Shown: positions 1 through 9,105 of the stretch, piece by piece
Layout: every line of letters starts with the position of its first letter
How positions within the stretch are numbered: the stretch's first letter is position 1
From: Crossiella sp. SN42
GTDB lineage: Bacteria; Actinomycetota; Actinomycetes; Mycobacteriales; Pseudonocardiaceae
NCBI RefSeq assembly: GCF_023897065.1
Contig: NZ_JAMHIV010000033.1
Coordinates: 1-64,000, forward strand
DNA length: 64,000 nt
Direction: 5' to 3'
Notes under the pieces: model-generated
Seen by the model: the letters and a program-made list of their open reading frames with translations, nothing else
The model's database searches: none
What the model was told of the DNA's origin: nothing
Program-made: the position numbers and the translations under genes

Positions 1-82
1 GCGCGGCTACCGCGGGCGGGGCTTTGACGACCCGGCCTAGCCCAGCCCAGCGTGCGCCGTCGTGCGGTGACAGAATCGTGGC

Positions 83-580
83 ATGACCAAGGCACGTCTG
101 GACACCAACCACGGCAGCATCGTCCTGGAACTGGACGCCGACAAGGCGCCGAACACGGTGGCGAACTTCGTGGAGTACGTGAACAAGGGCCACTACGACG
201 GCACGATCTTCCACCGCGTCATCAGCGGTTTCATGATCCAGGGCGGCGGTTTCGAGCCGGGCCTGAAGCAGAAGCCCACCGGCACCCCGATCAAGAACGA
301 GGCCACCAACGGCCTGAAGAACAACCAGTACACCGTCGCCATGGCGCGCACCGGTGACCCGCACTCGGCCACCGCCCAGTTCTTCATCAACACCGTCGAC
401 AACGACTTCCTCAACCACACCTCGCCCACCCCGAACGGCTGGGGCTACGCGGTGTTCGGCAAGGTCGTCGAGGGTCAGGAGACCGTCGAGTCGATCCGCG
501 GCGTGGCCACCGGCAACGCGGGCGGCCACTCCGACGTCCCGAAGCAGGACGTGATCATCGAGAAGGCCAGCATCGTCTGA
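83..580 (+). CDS. ppiB: Peptidyl-prolyl cis-trans isomerase, cyclophilin type
   Basis: Cytosolic cyclophilin that isomerises X-Pro peptide bonds during protein folding. The 165-residue product is a complete single-domain cyclophilin without a signal peptide. FHRV (residues 43-46, with the catalytic Arg45), MIQGGG (51-56) and QFFIN (99-103) are all present. Its wording is unusually close to the short enterobacterial PpiB type rather than the longer actinobacterial PpiA. No Shine-Dalgarno sequence precedes the ATG. A CAGAAT hexamer ends 7 bases before it, which suggests leaderless transcription. It ends against the SDR gene on the other strand, with a shared terminator hairpin between them. Confidence 0.96.
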   Translation: MTKARLDTNHGSIVLELDADKAPNTVANFVEYVNKGHYDGTIFHRVISGFMIQGGGFEPGLKQKPTGTPIKNEATNGLKNNQYTVAMARTGDPHSATAQFFINTVDNDFLNHTSPTPNGWGYAVFGKVVEGQETVESIRGVATGNAGGHSDVPKQDVIIEKASIV

Positions 581-586
581 CCCCCC

Positions 587-622
587 GGTCCCCGACCGGC
601 GCCCCACGACCGGTCGGGGACC
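587..622. terminator. Bidirectional terminator hairpin between ppiB and the SDR gene
   Basis: Perfect 13-bp inverted repeat: GGTCCCCGACCGG at 587-599 pairs with 610-622 around a 10-base loop. It lies in the 47-bp gap between two convergent stop codons, so it can serve both genes. There is no U-run, as is usual for GC-rich actinobacterial terminators. Confidence 0.8.
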
Positions 623-627
623 ACAGG

Positions 628-1584
628 TCACCGCCTGACCAGCAGATCCACCCCCGTCAGCTGCGCGGACAACCCCCACAGCCGCTCCGCCGACGCCGGG
701 TCCACCGCGTAGGCCGCGACCCCGCGGTGCTCCACCACCGAGCCACCGACCTCGGCGATCTCGCAGTCCTCCAGGTAGACCCCGCCCATCCCCGCCAACT
801 GCGGCGAGGTGGCCGCCCAGACCTGGGTCGCCGCCCCCTCCGGCACGGTCTTGAAGGACGGGTCGACCGGGTTGCCCTCCTCATCCGCCCACCCGTTGGC
901 GATCTGCTCCTCCAACGGGATGTGCCGGGCCAGCGGCGTCATGATCGCCCCCGGGTGCAACGCGAAGGCCCGCACCCCGTGCTCCCGCCCGATGGCGTCC
1001 AGGTGCACGGCAAAGAGCACATTCGCGGTCTTGCTCTGCCCGTAGGCCTGCCACTTGTCGTAGCCATTGGCGAACTGCGGGTCCTCCCAGCGGATGTCGG
1101 AGAGGAAGTGCCCCCGCGAGGACACCGAAACCACCCGGGCATCCCGACCCGTCAGCGCCGGCCACAACCGGTTGACCAGCGCGAAGTGCCCAAGATGGTT
1201 GGCCGCGAACTGAAGCTCCCAGCCCGGTCCCACCCGGGTCTCGGGCGAGGCCATCACCCCCGCACTGTTGACCATGATGTCGATACCGCGACCAGTGGCG
1301 AGGAAGTTGTCGGCGAAGGTCCGCACGCTGTCGAGGTCGGCCAGGTCCAGCGCGGCGACTTCGGCCTCGTCGCCAAGGGCTTCGGTGGCCAGAATCGGAC
1401 GTCGGGCTGGGACCACGACGTGCGCACCGGCGGCAGCCAGCGCCCGGGTGGTCTCCAGGCCGAGACCGGAGTAGCCGCCGGTGACGATGGCGAGCTTGCC
1501 GGTGAGATCGATACCGGCGAGGACTTCGGTGGCGGTGCTGTGCGCGCCAAAACCGGAGTTGAGGGGCCGTTGTGGGGTCGTCAT
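628..1584 (-). CDS. Short-chain dehydrogenase/reductase
   Basis: NAD(P)-dependent oxidoreductase of the classical SDR family, 318 residues, close to the retinol-dehydrogenase/WW-domain-oxidoreductase-like group. Visible motifs are the cofactor-binding TGGYSGLG (35-42), NSAG (106-109) and the catalytic Tyr181 and Lys185 in YGQSK. The substrate cannot be read from the sequence. The frame stays open upstream for over 200 codons, but that part crosses the hairpin cluster and is not protein-like, so ATG 1584 is taken as the start. A MerR-type spaced promoter lies just upstream at 1592-1622. Confidence 0.9.
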   Translation of the reverse strand: MTTPQRPLNSGFGAHSTATEVLAGIDLTGKLAIVTGGYSGLGLETTRALAAAGAHVVVPARRPILATEALGDEAEVAALDLADLDSVRTFADNFLATGRGIDIMVNSAGVMASPETRVGPGWELQFAANHLGHFALVNRLWPALTGRDARVVSVSSRGHFLSDIRWEDPQFANGYDKWQAYGQSKTANVLFAVHLDAIGREHGVRAFALHPGAIMTPLARHIPLEEQIANGWADEEGNPVDPSFKTVPEGAATQVWAATSPQLAGMGGVYLEDCEIAEVGGSVVEHRGVAAYAVDPASAERLWGLSAQLTGVDLLVRR

Positions 1585-1591
1585 GGCAACG

Positions 1592-1622
1592 ACGCTATGA
1601 CTTGAAGCGCGCTCCAGGTCAA
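1592..1622 (-). promoter_or_regulatory. MerR-type promoter/operator of the SDR gene
   Basis: On the minus strand a -35 TTGACC (1622-1617) is followed by a long spacer and a TA-containing -10 region (about 1599-1592). The spacer holds a 20-bp imperfect palindrome at 1600-1619, ACCTGGAGCGCGCTTCAAGT read 5'-3' on the minus strand, in which 16 of 20 positions are symmetric. A palindrome inside an over-long spacer is the layout used by MerR-family activators. No merR gene is in the window, so the regulator is inferred. Confidence 0.5.
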
Positions 1623-1692
1623 GCGAATCCACTGTGGACAGTCCCGATGTGCGACAAGGTCCACCCCGGGGGTGAAAACCCACAAAGCGGGC

Positions 1693-1842
1693 CTCTCGTC
1701 TTCTCCGTACGGCCTGGAGACTGCTGACCGCGCCTCCCCGCCCGGCCCCTGCAACCTGCCGCCGCCCGGCCTGCCCAACGTGACGGGGGCCGGGCGGGGA
1801 GGTGTGGTTTGCTGTCGGAAGGTCGTGCGGAGAAGACGAGAG
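1693..1842. repeat. Large imperfect hairpin H1
   Basis: Inverted repeat with 57-base arms (1693-1749 and 1786-1842) matching at 47 of 57 positions. The terminal 15 bp and the inner 17 bp are perfect. The loop is 36 bases. It is the first of three consecutive large hairpins in the gap between the divergent SDR and glycosidase genes, a gap of about 810 bp with no credible coding sequence. Confidence 0.85.
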
Positions 1843-1934
1843 GGTCGCGAGCACGCTGGAACCGGCCCCGGCAGCCTGCTCAACCCCGCAACCTGCTTGT
1901 CCCGGCTTTTGACTTGTCCCACCCCTCCGGGGGC

Positions 1935-2013
1935 CTGCCCGTCCGGCGAGGACAATCTTTTCGCTTTTAAAGAAGAAGAAGAAGAAGAAGAAGTGTCCTC
2001 GCCGGACGGGCAG
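1935..2013. repeat. Hairpin H2 with an AAG tract in its loop
   Basis: Perfect 20-bp arms, CTGCCCGTCCGGCGAGGACA at 1935-1954 and its complement at 1994-2013. The 39-base loop contains eight AAG triplets (1970-1993), a strongly purine-biased tract in an otherwise GC-rich chromosome. Weaker, indel-containing complementarity continues outward to roughly 1890 and 2060, so this may be the surviving core of a longer palindrome. Confidence 0.85.
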
Positions 2014-2112
2014 ACCATCAAAGCAGGGGGGAGGATCAAAGGCGGCGAGATGAGTTGCAGACAAGTGCGAGTTTGTGTTGGCGCGCTTGCAGCGGCGTGG
2101 GTGGTTCCGCGG

Positions 2113-2266
2113 GGTCTGGGTGGTTCTGCTTCGACGGCCTTCCAAAACCAAACCAGCCCTGTCAAGCGCCCCAGTGCCAGCCTCCGGTGCGGTTGGCGGG
2201 GTGGGTGGGGCGCTTGACAGGGCTGGTGTGTTTTTTCCAGGCCGTCGAAGCAGAACCACCCAGACC
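2113..2266. repeat. Large two-stage hairpin H3
   Basis: Two nested perfect stems. The outer arms are 28 bp (2113-2140 and 2239-2266) and the inner arms 20 bp (2153-2172 and 2207-2226), separated by short mismatched bulges, with a 34-base apical loop that can fold further. The total footprint is 154 bp. It ends about 50 bp before the glycosidase promoter. No transposase or obvious target duplication flanks it. Confidence 0.88.
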
Positions 2267-2318
2267 GGCCGCTCCGTTTGCGATCAAAAGCCAAGGCCAG
2301 GCAAGTGTCGCGGAAAGT

Positions 2319-2349
2319 TTGCCAACATCAACTTACAACGTTGTACACT
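2319..2349 (+). promoter_or_regulatory. Glycosidase promoter with LacI-type operator
   Basis: TTGCCA (2319-2324) and TACACT (2344-2349) are spaced by 19 bases. A perfect 12-bp palindrome, TACAACGTTGTA, lies at 2334-2345 and overlaps the -10 side. Its central CG dinucleotide is typical of LacI/GalR-family operators, which often control sugar hydrolases. That link is inference, since no lacI-type gene is nearby. Confidence 0.45.
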
Positions 2350-2395
2350 GGGGGTCTGCGACCGTGTCCTCGACCGTATCGGGAGCCCTGGTTTC

Positions 2396-4180
<1,785 letters not shown>

Positions 4181-4289
4181 GCCCAGCCGTCGTTGTGCTC
4201 AGCGCGAAGGTCCGTCGGCCTGGGGGACTTGGGGCTGCCCCGGCCCCCGGGCCATGCTGGAAACCCGGCGTGAAATGAGCGGAGAGACG

Positions 4290-5459
4290 ATGCCCGAGCG
4301 GATCGACCCACTGGACCTGCTGTCCGCCGACGGGCTGCTCACCGAGGAGGAGCGGCTCATCAGGGACACCGTCCGGCGGTTCGCCGACCAGCGGCTGCGG
4401 CCGGTGATCGGGGACTGGTTCGAGCGCGGCTACTTCGATCGGGACCTGGCGCTGGAGTTCGGCAAGCTCGGGCTGCTCGGCATGCACCTCCAGGGTTACG
4501 GCTGCGCCGGGTCCAGCGCGGTTGGGTACGGGCTGGCCTGCTTCGAGCTGGAGGGCGTGGACTCCGGGTTCCGCAGCTTCGTCTCGGTGCAGGGCTCGCT
4601 GGCCATGTACGCCATCCACCGCTGGGGCTCCGAGGAGCAGAAACAGCGCTGGCTGCCGGAGATGGCCGCGGGCCGCGCGATCGGCTGCTTCGGGCTCACC
4701 GAACCCGACCACGGCAGCGACCCCGGCAACATGCGCACCAACGCCAAGCGCGACGGCGGCGACTGGATCCTCAACGGCGGCAAGATGTGGATCACCAACG
4801 GCGGGCTGGCCGACGTGGCCGTGGTGTGGGCGCAGACCGAGGACGGCGTGCGCGGGTTCCTGGTGCCGCGCGACACCCCCGGCTTCAGCACCCGGAACAT
4901 CACGCACAAGCTGTCCCTGCGCGCCTCGGTCACCTCCGAGCTGTTCTTCGACGACTGCCGCCTGCCCGCCGACGCCCAGCTACCCGAGGCCGCCGGACTG
5001 CGTGGCCCGCTGAGTTGTCTGAGCGAGGCCCGCTTCGGCATCATCTTCGGCGCGCTGGGTGCGGCCAAGGACTGCCTGGACACCGCGCTGGACTACTCGG
5101 TCACCCGCACCCAGTTCGGCAAGCCCATCGCCGGGTTCCAGCTCACCCAGCAGAAGCTCGTCGACATGAGCCTGGAGCTGCAGAAGGGTTTCCTGCTCGC
5201 CCTGCACCTGGGCCGGCTCAAGGACGCCGGGCAGCTGCACCCGCGGCAGGTGAGCATCGGCAAGCTGAACAACGTGCGCGAGGCCATCAAGATCGCCCGC
5301 GAGGCACGCACCATCCTCGGCGCCAGCGGCATCACCCTGGAATATCCGGTGCTGCGGCACGCCAACAACCTGGAGTCCGTGCTCACCTACGAGGGCACCA
5401 GCGAGATCCACACCCTGGTGCTCGGCGAGGCCCTCACCGGCAACCCGGCCTACCGATGA
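4290..5459 (+). CDS. Acyl-CoA dehydrogenase, glutaryl-CoA dehydrogenase-like
   Basis: FAD-dependent acyl-CoA dehydrogenase of 389 residues. The catalytic base is Glu368 in TYEGTSEIH. This placement, the nearby FRSFVSVQ segment and overall wording resemble glutaryl-CoA dehydrogenases (glutaryl-CoA to crotonyl-CoA plus CO2), although decarboxylation cannot be proved here. ATG 4290 has GGAG five bases upstream. ATG 4275 is an alternative that adds five residues. Its stop overlaps the next start (ATGA at 5456-5459), so it is translationally coupled to the 2-oxoacid dehydrogenase E1. Confidence 0.88.
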   Translation: MPERIDPLDLLSADGLLTEEERLIRDTVRRFADQRLRPVIGDWFERGYFDRDLALEFGKLGLLGMHLQGYGCAGSSAVGYGLACFELEGVDSGFRSFVSVQGSLAMYAIHRWGSEEQKQRWLPEMAAGRAIGCFGLTEPDHGSDPGNMRTNAKRDGGDWILNGGKMWITNGGLADVAVVWAQTEDGVRGFLVPRDTPGFSTRNITHKLSLRASVTSELFFDDCRLPADAQLPEAAGLRGPLSCLSEARFGIIFGALGAAKDCLDTALDYSVTRTQFGKPIAGFQLTQQKLVDMSLELQKGFLLALHLGRLKDAGQLHPRQVSIGKLNNVREAIKIAREARTILGASGITLEYPVLRHANNLESVLTYEGTSEIHTLVLGEALTGNPAYR

Positions 5460-7585
5460 CCCAGCCGGTCGACCAGCACTTCCTTGACGTCATAAGGAAT
5501 ATGCCCACCGCACAGTCCACAATGGACATTGATGGGCTGGACGCGGACCGGGCGCTGGCCCTGTTCGACGCCCAGCTGGGCAGCCGCCACCTGGACCTGG
5601 CCGCGCGCGAGCTGGGCCGGCGCGGCGAGGGCTTCTACAGCATCGGCTCCAGCGGCCACGAGGGCAACGCCGCGGTCGCCGCCGCGCTCCGGGTCACCGA
5701 CCCCGCCCTGCTGCACTACCGCTCCGGCGGCTTCTACCTCGCCCGCGCCGCCCAGAAGCCCGGCTCCACCCCGCTGCGGGACGTCCTGCTCGGCATCACC
5801 GCGGCGGCGGCCGAACCCATCTCCGGCGGACGGCACAAGGTCTTCGGCCACCGCGCCCTGTCGGTCATCCCGCAGACCTCCACCATCGCCTCGCACCTGC
5901 CCCGCGCGGTCGGCGTCGCCTTCGGCATCGAACGCGCCCGGAAGCTGGGCCTGCCCACCGAATGGCCGGCGGACGCGATCGTGGTCTGCTCCTTCGGCGA
6001 CGCCTCCGCCAACCACTCCACCGCCACCGGCGCGCTCAACGCCGCCACCCACTGCGCCTACCAGAAGCTGCCGCTGCCGGTGCTGTTCGTCTGCGAGGAC
6101 AACGGGATCGGCATCAGCGTGCGCACCCCGAAGGACTGGATCGCCGCCGCCTACGGCAACCGCCCCGGCCTGCGCTACTTCGACGCCGACGGCACCAACC
6201 TGCCCGAGGCGCTCCGGGTCGCGGAGGCCGCTGCCGACTGGGTGCGCACCCGCCGAGCCCCGGCCTTCCTGCGGCTGCGCACGGTGCGGCTGATGGGACA
6301 CGCGGGCTCCGACGTCGAGTCCGCCTACCGCAGCCAGGCCGAGATCACCGCCGACCTGTCCCGCGACCCGGTCCTGCGCACCGCGATCCTGTTGGCCGAG
6401 CACGGCATCCTGACCCCGGCCCAGCTGCTGGCGCGGTACGAGGCCAAGCGCGCGGAGGTCGCCGCGCTGGCCGCCGAGGCGATCGCCGAACCGAAGCTGG
6501 CCTCGGCGGCGCAGGTGCTGGCGCCGCTGGCCACCGGCGACTTCCCTGCCACGCCAACGCTTTTCGTCGACACGTCCGCTGCCGAGCCCCGCACGCTGGC
6601 CCAGTCCATCAACCACGCCCTGGCCCAGCTGCTCACCGAGGACCCGGCCACCCTGGTCTTCGGCGAGGACGTGGCGGCCAAGGGCGGCGTCTACGGCGTC
6701 ACCCGCGGCCTGCGCAAGTCCTTCGGCGCGGCAAGGGTTTTCGACACCCTGCTGGACGAGCAGACCATTCTCGGCACCGCGCTGGGCACCGCGCTCTGCG
6801 GCTTCCTGCCCATCCCGGAGATCCAGTACCTGGCCTACCTGCACAACGCCGCCGACCAGCTCCGCGGCGAGGCGGCCACGCTGCGCTTCTTCGCTGACAA
6901 CCAGTACCGCAACCCGATGGTCGTGCGGATCGCCGGACTGGCCTACCAGAAGGGTTTCGGCGGCCACTTCCACAACGACAACGCCCTGGCCGCCCTGCGC
7001 GACATCCCCGGTCTGGTCATCGCCGTCCCCGCGCACCCGGCCGAGGCCGCCCCGCTGCTGCACGCCTGCGCCGCCGCGGCCCGCGGGCACGGCGCGGTCT
7101 GCGTCTACCTGGAACCCATTGCCCTGTACCACACCAGGGACCTGCACTCCCCCGGCGACAACGCCTGGCTCGACCCGCTACCGGCCGCCCCCGCCGGCCC
7201 CGGCCGGGCCCGCACCCACGGCGAGGGCACCGAGCTGACCATCGTCACCTTCGGCAACGGCGTGCCGATGAGCCTGCGGGTGGCCCGCCGCCTCGGCCTG
7301 TCCTGCCGGGTGGTCGACCTGCGCTGGCTGGCCCCGCTGCCCGTGGCCGACCTGCTGCGCGAGGCCGAGGCCACCGGCCGGGTGCTGATCGCGGATGAGA
7401 CCCGGCGCACCGGCGGGGTGTCCGAGGCCGTGGTCACCGCGCTCACCGACCACGGCTTCCGCGGGCCGATCCGCCGGGTGTCCAGCGTGGACAGTTTCAT
7501 CCCGCTCGGCCCGGCCGCGCACCACGTGCTGCTGGCCGAGTCCGACATCGCCGAGGCGGCCCAGGAGCTGCTGCACATTTCCTGA
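5456..7585 (+). CDS. Fused alpha-beta E1 of a 2-oxoacid dehydrogenase
   Basis: Thiamine-diphosphate enzyme of 709 residues in which the E1 alpha (about 1-360) and E1 beta (about 380-709) subunits of the branched-chain or pyruvate type are one polypeptide. The ThDP motif runs from GDA (181-183) to Asn216, with GDA in place of the usual GDG. E1 beta motifs such as FGEDVAAKGGVYGVT and the C-terminal transketolase-like domain are present. No E2 or E3 gene adjoins, so it must borrow these from elsewhere. Coupling to a glutaryl-CoA-dehydrogenase-like gene suggests oxidation of a 2-oxo acid such as 2-oxoadipate, but 2-oxoisovalerate or pyruvate are equally compatible. Confidence 0.87.
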   Translation: MTQPVDQHFLDVIRNMPTAQSTMDIDGLDADRALALFDAQLGSRHLDLAARELGRRGEGFYSIGSSGHEGNAAVAAALRVTDPALLHYRSGGFYLARAAQKPGSTPLRDVLLGITAAAAEPISGGRHKVFGHRALSVIPQTSTIASHLPRAVGVAFGIERARKLGLPTEWPADAIVVCSFGDASANHSTATGALNAATHCAYQKLPLPVLFVCEDNGIGISVRTPKDWIAAAYGNRPGLRYFDADGTNLPEALRVAEAAADWVRTRRAPAFLRLRTVRLMGHAGSDVESAYRSQAEITADLSRDPVLRTAILLAEHGILTPAQLLARYEAKRAEVAALAAEAIAEPKLASAAQVLAPLATGDFPATPTLFVDTSAAEPRTLAQSINHALAQLLTEDPATLVFGEDVAAKGGVYGVTRGLRKSFGAARVFDTLLDEQTILGTALGTALCGFLPIPEIQYLAYLHNAADQLRGEAATLRFFADNQYRNPMVVRIAGLAYQKGFGGHFHNDNALAALRDIPGLVIAVPAHPAEAAPLLHACAAAARGHGAVCVYLEPIALYHTRDLHSPGDNAWLDPLPAAPAGPGRARTHGEGTELTIVTFGNGVPMSLRVARRLGLSCRVVDLRWLAPLPVADLLREAEATGRVLIADETRRTGGVSEAVVTALTDHGFRGPIRRVSSVDSFIPLGPAAHHVLLAESDIAEAAQELLHIS

Positions 7586-7713
7586 ACCACCCGCCTTCAG
7601 CCCTGCCTGAACCATCTTGCGGGTGGTCCGAGCCATTCCTAGCTTCGTCCACAAGAAATGCGGGGGACTGGCCGCCACTGTTGCCCTCGCACTGACGGAA
7701 GTGGGGTTTCCAC

Positions 7714-8181
7714 ATGTCCAAGTTGAAGGCACTCGTGCTGGCCGCGGCCAGTGCGATCGCGCTGACCATGGGCGCAACCGCCCAGGCCACGGCCACGCCA
7801 GAGGCATCCGCGCCCGCGCCGAGGATCCCGGTGCCCTGTGACAACCAGTGGCACCAGACCGGAACCTTCGTCGGCGAGTGGATCTCGCCCTGGTTCGGGA
7901 CTTCCCCCGGCCCCGGCTACACCCGGGAGATCCAGTTCAGGGCAACCGGCGGCGTGAACGCGACCCGGGGCATTCCGCAGGGCACCGTGGGCTGCTTCTG
8001 GCAGACCACCAAGGTCGCGGTCGCGGGTCAGCAGCGCACGACCAACTGCATCAGGCCGACCTCGTGCAACGTGAGCGGCTGGGCGAGCACCAACTCCCCG
8101 TGGCACAACTGGCGCAGCCCCGGCAAGGTCATTGGTTGGGATCCGTTCGCCTTCATCTGGCGCGAGTACGCCCAGCTCTGA
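7714..8181 (+). CDS. Small secreted cysteine-containing protein
   Basis: 155-residue exported protein of unknown function. Residues 1-27 form a Sec signal peptide (MSKLKA, then an Ala/Leu-rich core, with likely cleavage after ATAQATA). The mature part has four cysteines, enough for two disulfides, and many Trp, Asn and Thr residues, consistent with a compact beta-rich extracellular domain. A purine-rich GGAAGTGGGG stretch about 10 bases upstream can serve as ribosome-binding site. It stands alone between the E1 gene and a reductase. Confidence 0.75.
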   Translation: MSKLKALVLAAASAIALTMGATAQATATPEASAPAPRIPVPCDNQWHQTGTFVGEWISPWFGTSPGPGYTREIQFRATGGVNATRGIPQGTVGCFWQTTKVAVAGQQRTTNCIRPTSCNVSGWASTNSPWHNWRSPGKVIGWDPFAFIWREYAQL

Positions 8182-8232
8182 TCTGATGGGTGCCGGGCCG
8201 GACGCGGCCCGGCACTACAGACTGGAGGGGTC

Positions 8233-9105
8233 ATGGCGAGCATCGGAGTACTGGGACCGGGCGGAGTCGGCGGGTTGATCGCGGCCCGGCTGGGCGCGGC
8301 CGGACATGAGGTCACCGTGGTCGCCACCGAGCGGACCGCGGCGGAGATCACCGCACACGGACTGTCCTTCCAGGCCCCGGGCGCCGCGCCGGTGGTGAGC
8401 CATCCGGACGCGCGCCCGTGGCTCACCGCACCGGTGGAGGTGCTGGTGATCGCGGTCAAGGCCACCGAACTGCTCGCCGCGGTGCAGCGGGTCCCGGCCG
8501 CGGTGCTGGACAAGGCGATCGTGCTGCCGCTGCTCAACGGGATCGACCACCTGCCGGTGCTGCGGGCGAGCTACCCGCGGGCCACCGTGCTGGCGGCCAG
8601 CATCGCGGTGGAGGCGGTCCGGCACCGGCCGGGTGCGATCGAGCAACTGTCCACAATGGCCGATCTGGCGATCGCGGACGGCACACCCGAGGGCGTGCGG
8701 GCGGCCGAGCTGTTCCGCGCGGCCGGGCTGACCGTGGGCACGCACCCCGACGAGCAGACCGTGTTGTGGCGCAAGCTGTCCTTTTTGGACCCGTTCGCGC
8801 TGCTCACCACCGGCGCGGACGCCCCGATCGAGGAAGCCTTGCGGCGCAAGCCGGAATGGCTGCGGCCACTGGTGGACGAGGCCGCGGCCGCGGCGGCCGT
8901 GCACGGGGTGGACATCAACGCCGACGCGGTGGAGTCCCGCATCCGGAGCCTGCCCGGCACCATGCGGTCCTCGATGCTGCGCGACCGCCAGGCCGGCCGG
9001 GCACTGGAGCTGGACGCGATCGCCGGACCGGTGATCCGCGCCCTCGGCCACGCCAAGGCCACCACCACCGTCGAGGTGGCGCGCACGATCCTGGGCAACA
9101 GCTAG
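8233..9105 (+). CDS. 2-dehydropantoate 2-reductase family protein
   Basis: NADPH-dependent reductase of the PanE/ApbA family, 290 residues. The dinucleotide-binding GPGGVGG sits at residues 8-14 and is followed by a typical ketopantoate-reductase C-terminal helical domain. PanE makes pantoate for coenzyme A, but many actinobacteria carry several paralogues, so a different 2-keto acid substrate is possible. A GGAGG precedes ATG 8233. The TAG stop shares the tetranucleotide CTAG with the stop codon of the opposing methyltransferase gene. Confidence 0.85.
   Translation: MASIGVLGPGGVGGLIAARLGAAGHEVTVVATERTAAEITAHGLSFQAPGAAPVVSHPDARPWLTAPVEVLVIAVKATELLAAVQRVPAAVLDKAIVLPLLNGIDHLPVLRASYPRATVLAASIAVEAVRHRPGAIEQLSTMADLAIADGTPEGVRAAELFRAAGLTVGTHPDEQTVLWRKLSFLDPFALLTTGADAPIEEALRRKPEWLRPLVDEAAAAAAVHGVDINADAVESRIRSLPGTMRSSMLRDRQAGRALELDAIAGPVIRALGHAKATTTVEVARTILGNS

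Noticed and set aside
1935-2013. Hairpin H2 as a CRISPR or attachment site
   Set aside because: Only one inverted pair, no regular direct repeats or spacers, no cas or integrase genes.
1585-2259. Upstream extension of the SDR frame containing a run of phenylalanines
   Set aside because: The Phe run is only the AAG tract of hairpin H2 read on the other strand; the extension crosses three hairpins and has no protein family character.
1693-2266. The three hairpins as copies of one MITE family
   Set aside because: Their arms do not resemble each other and no target-site duplications are visible; kept only as independent hairpins.
2075-2395. Upstream extension of the glycosidase frame
   Set aside because: It reads through hairpin H3 and the candidate promoter; the GH2 family N-terminus begins after GTG 2396.
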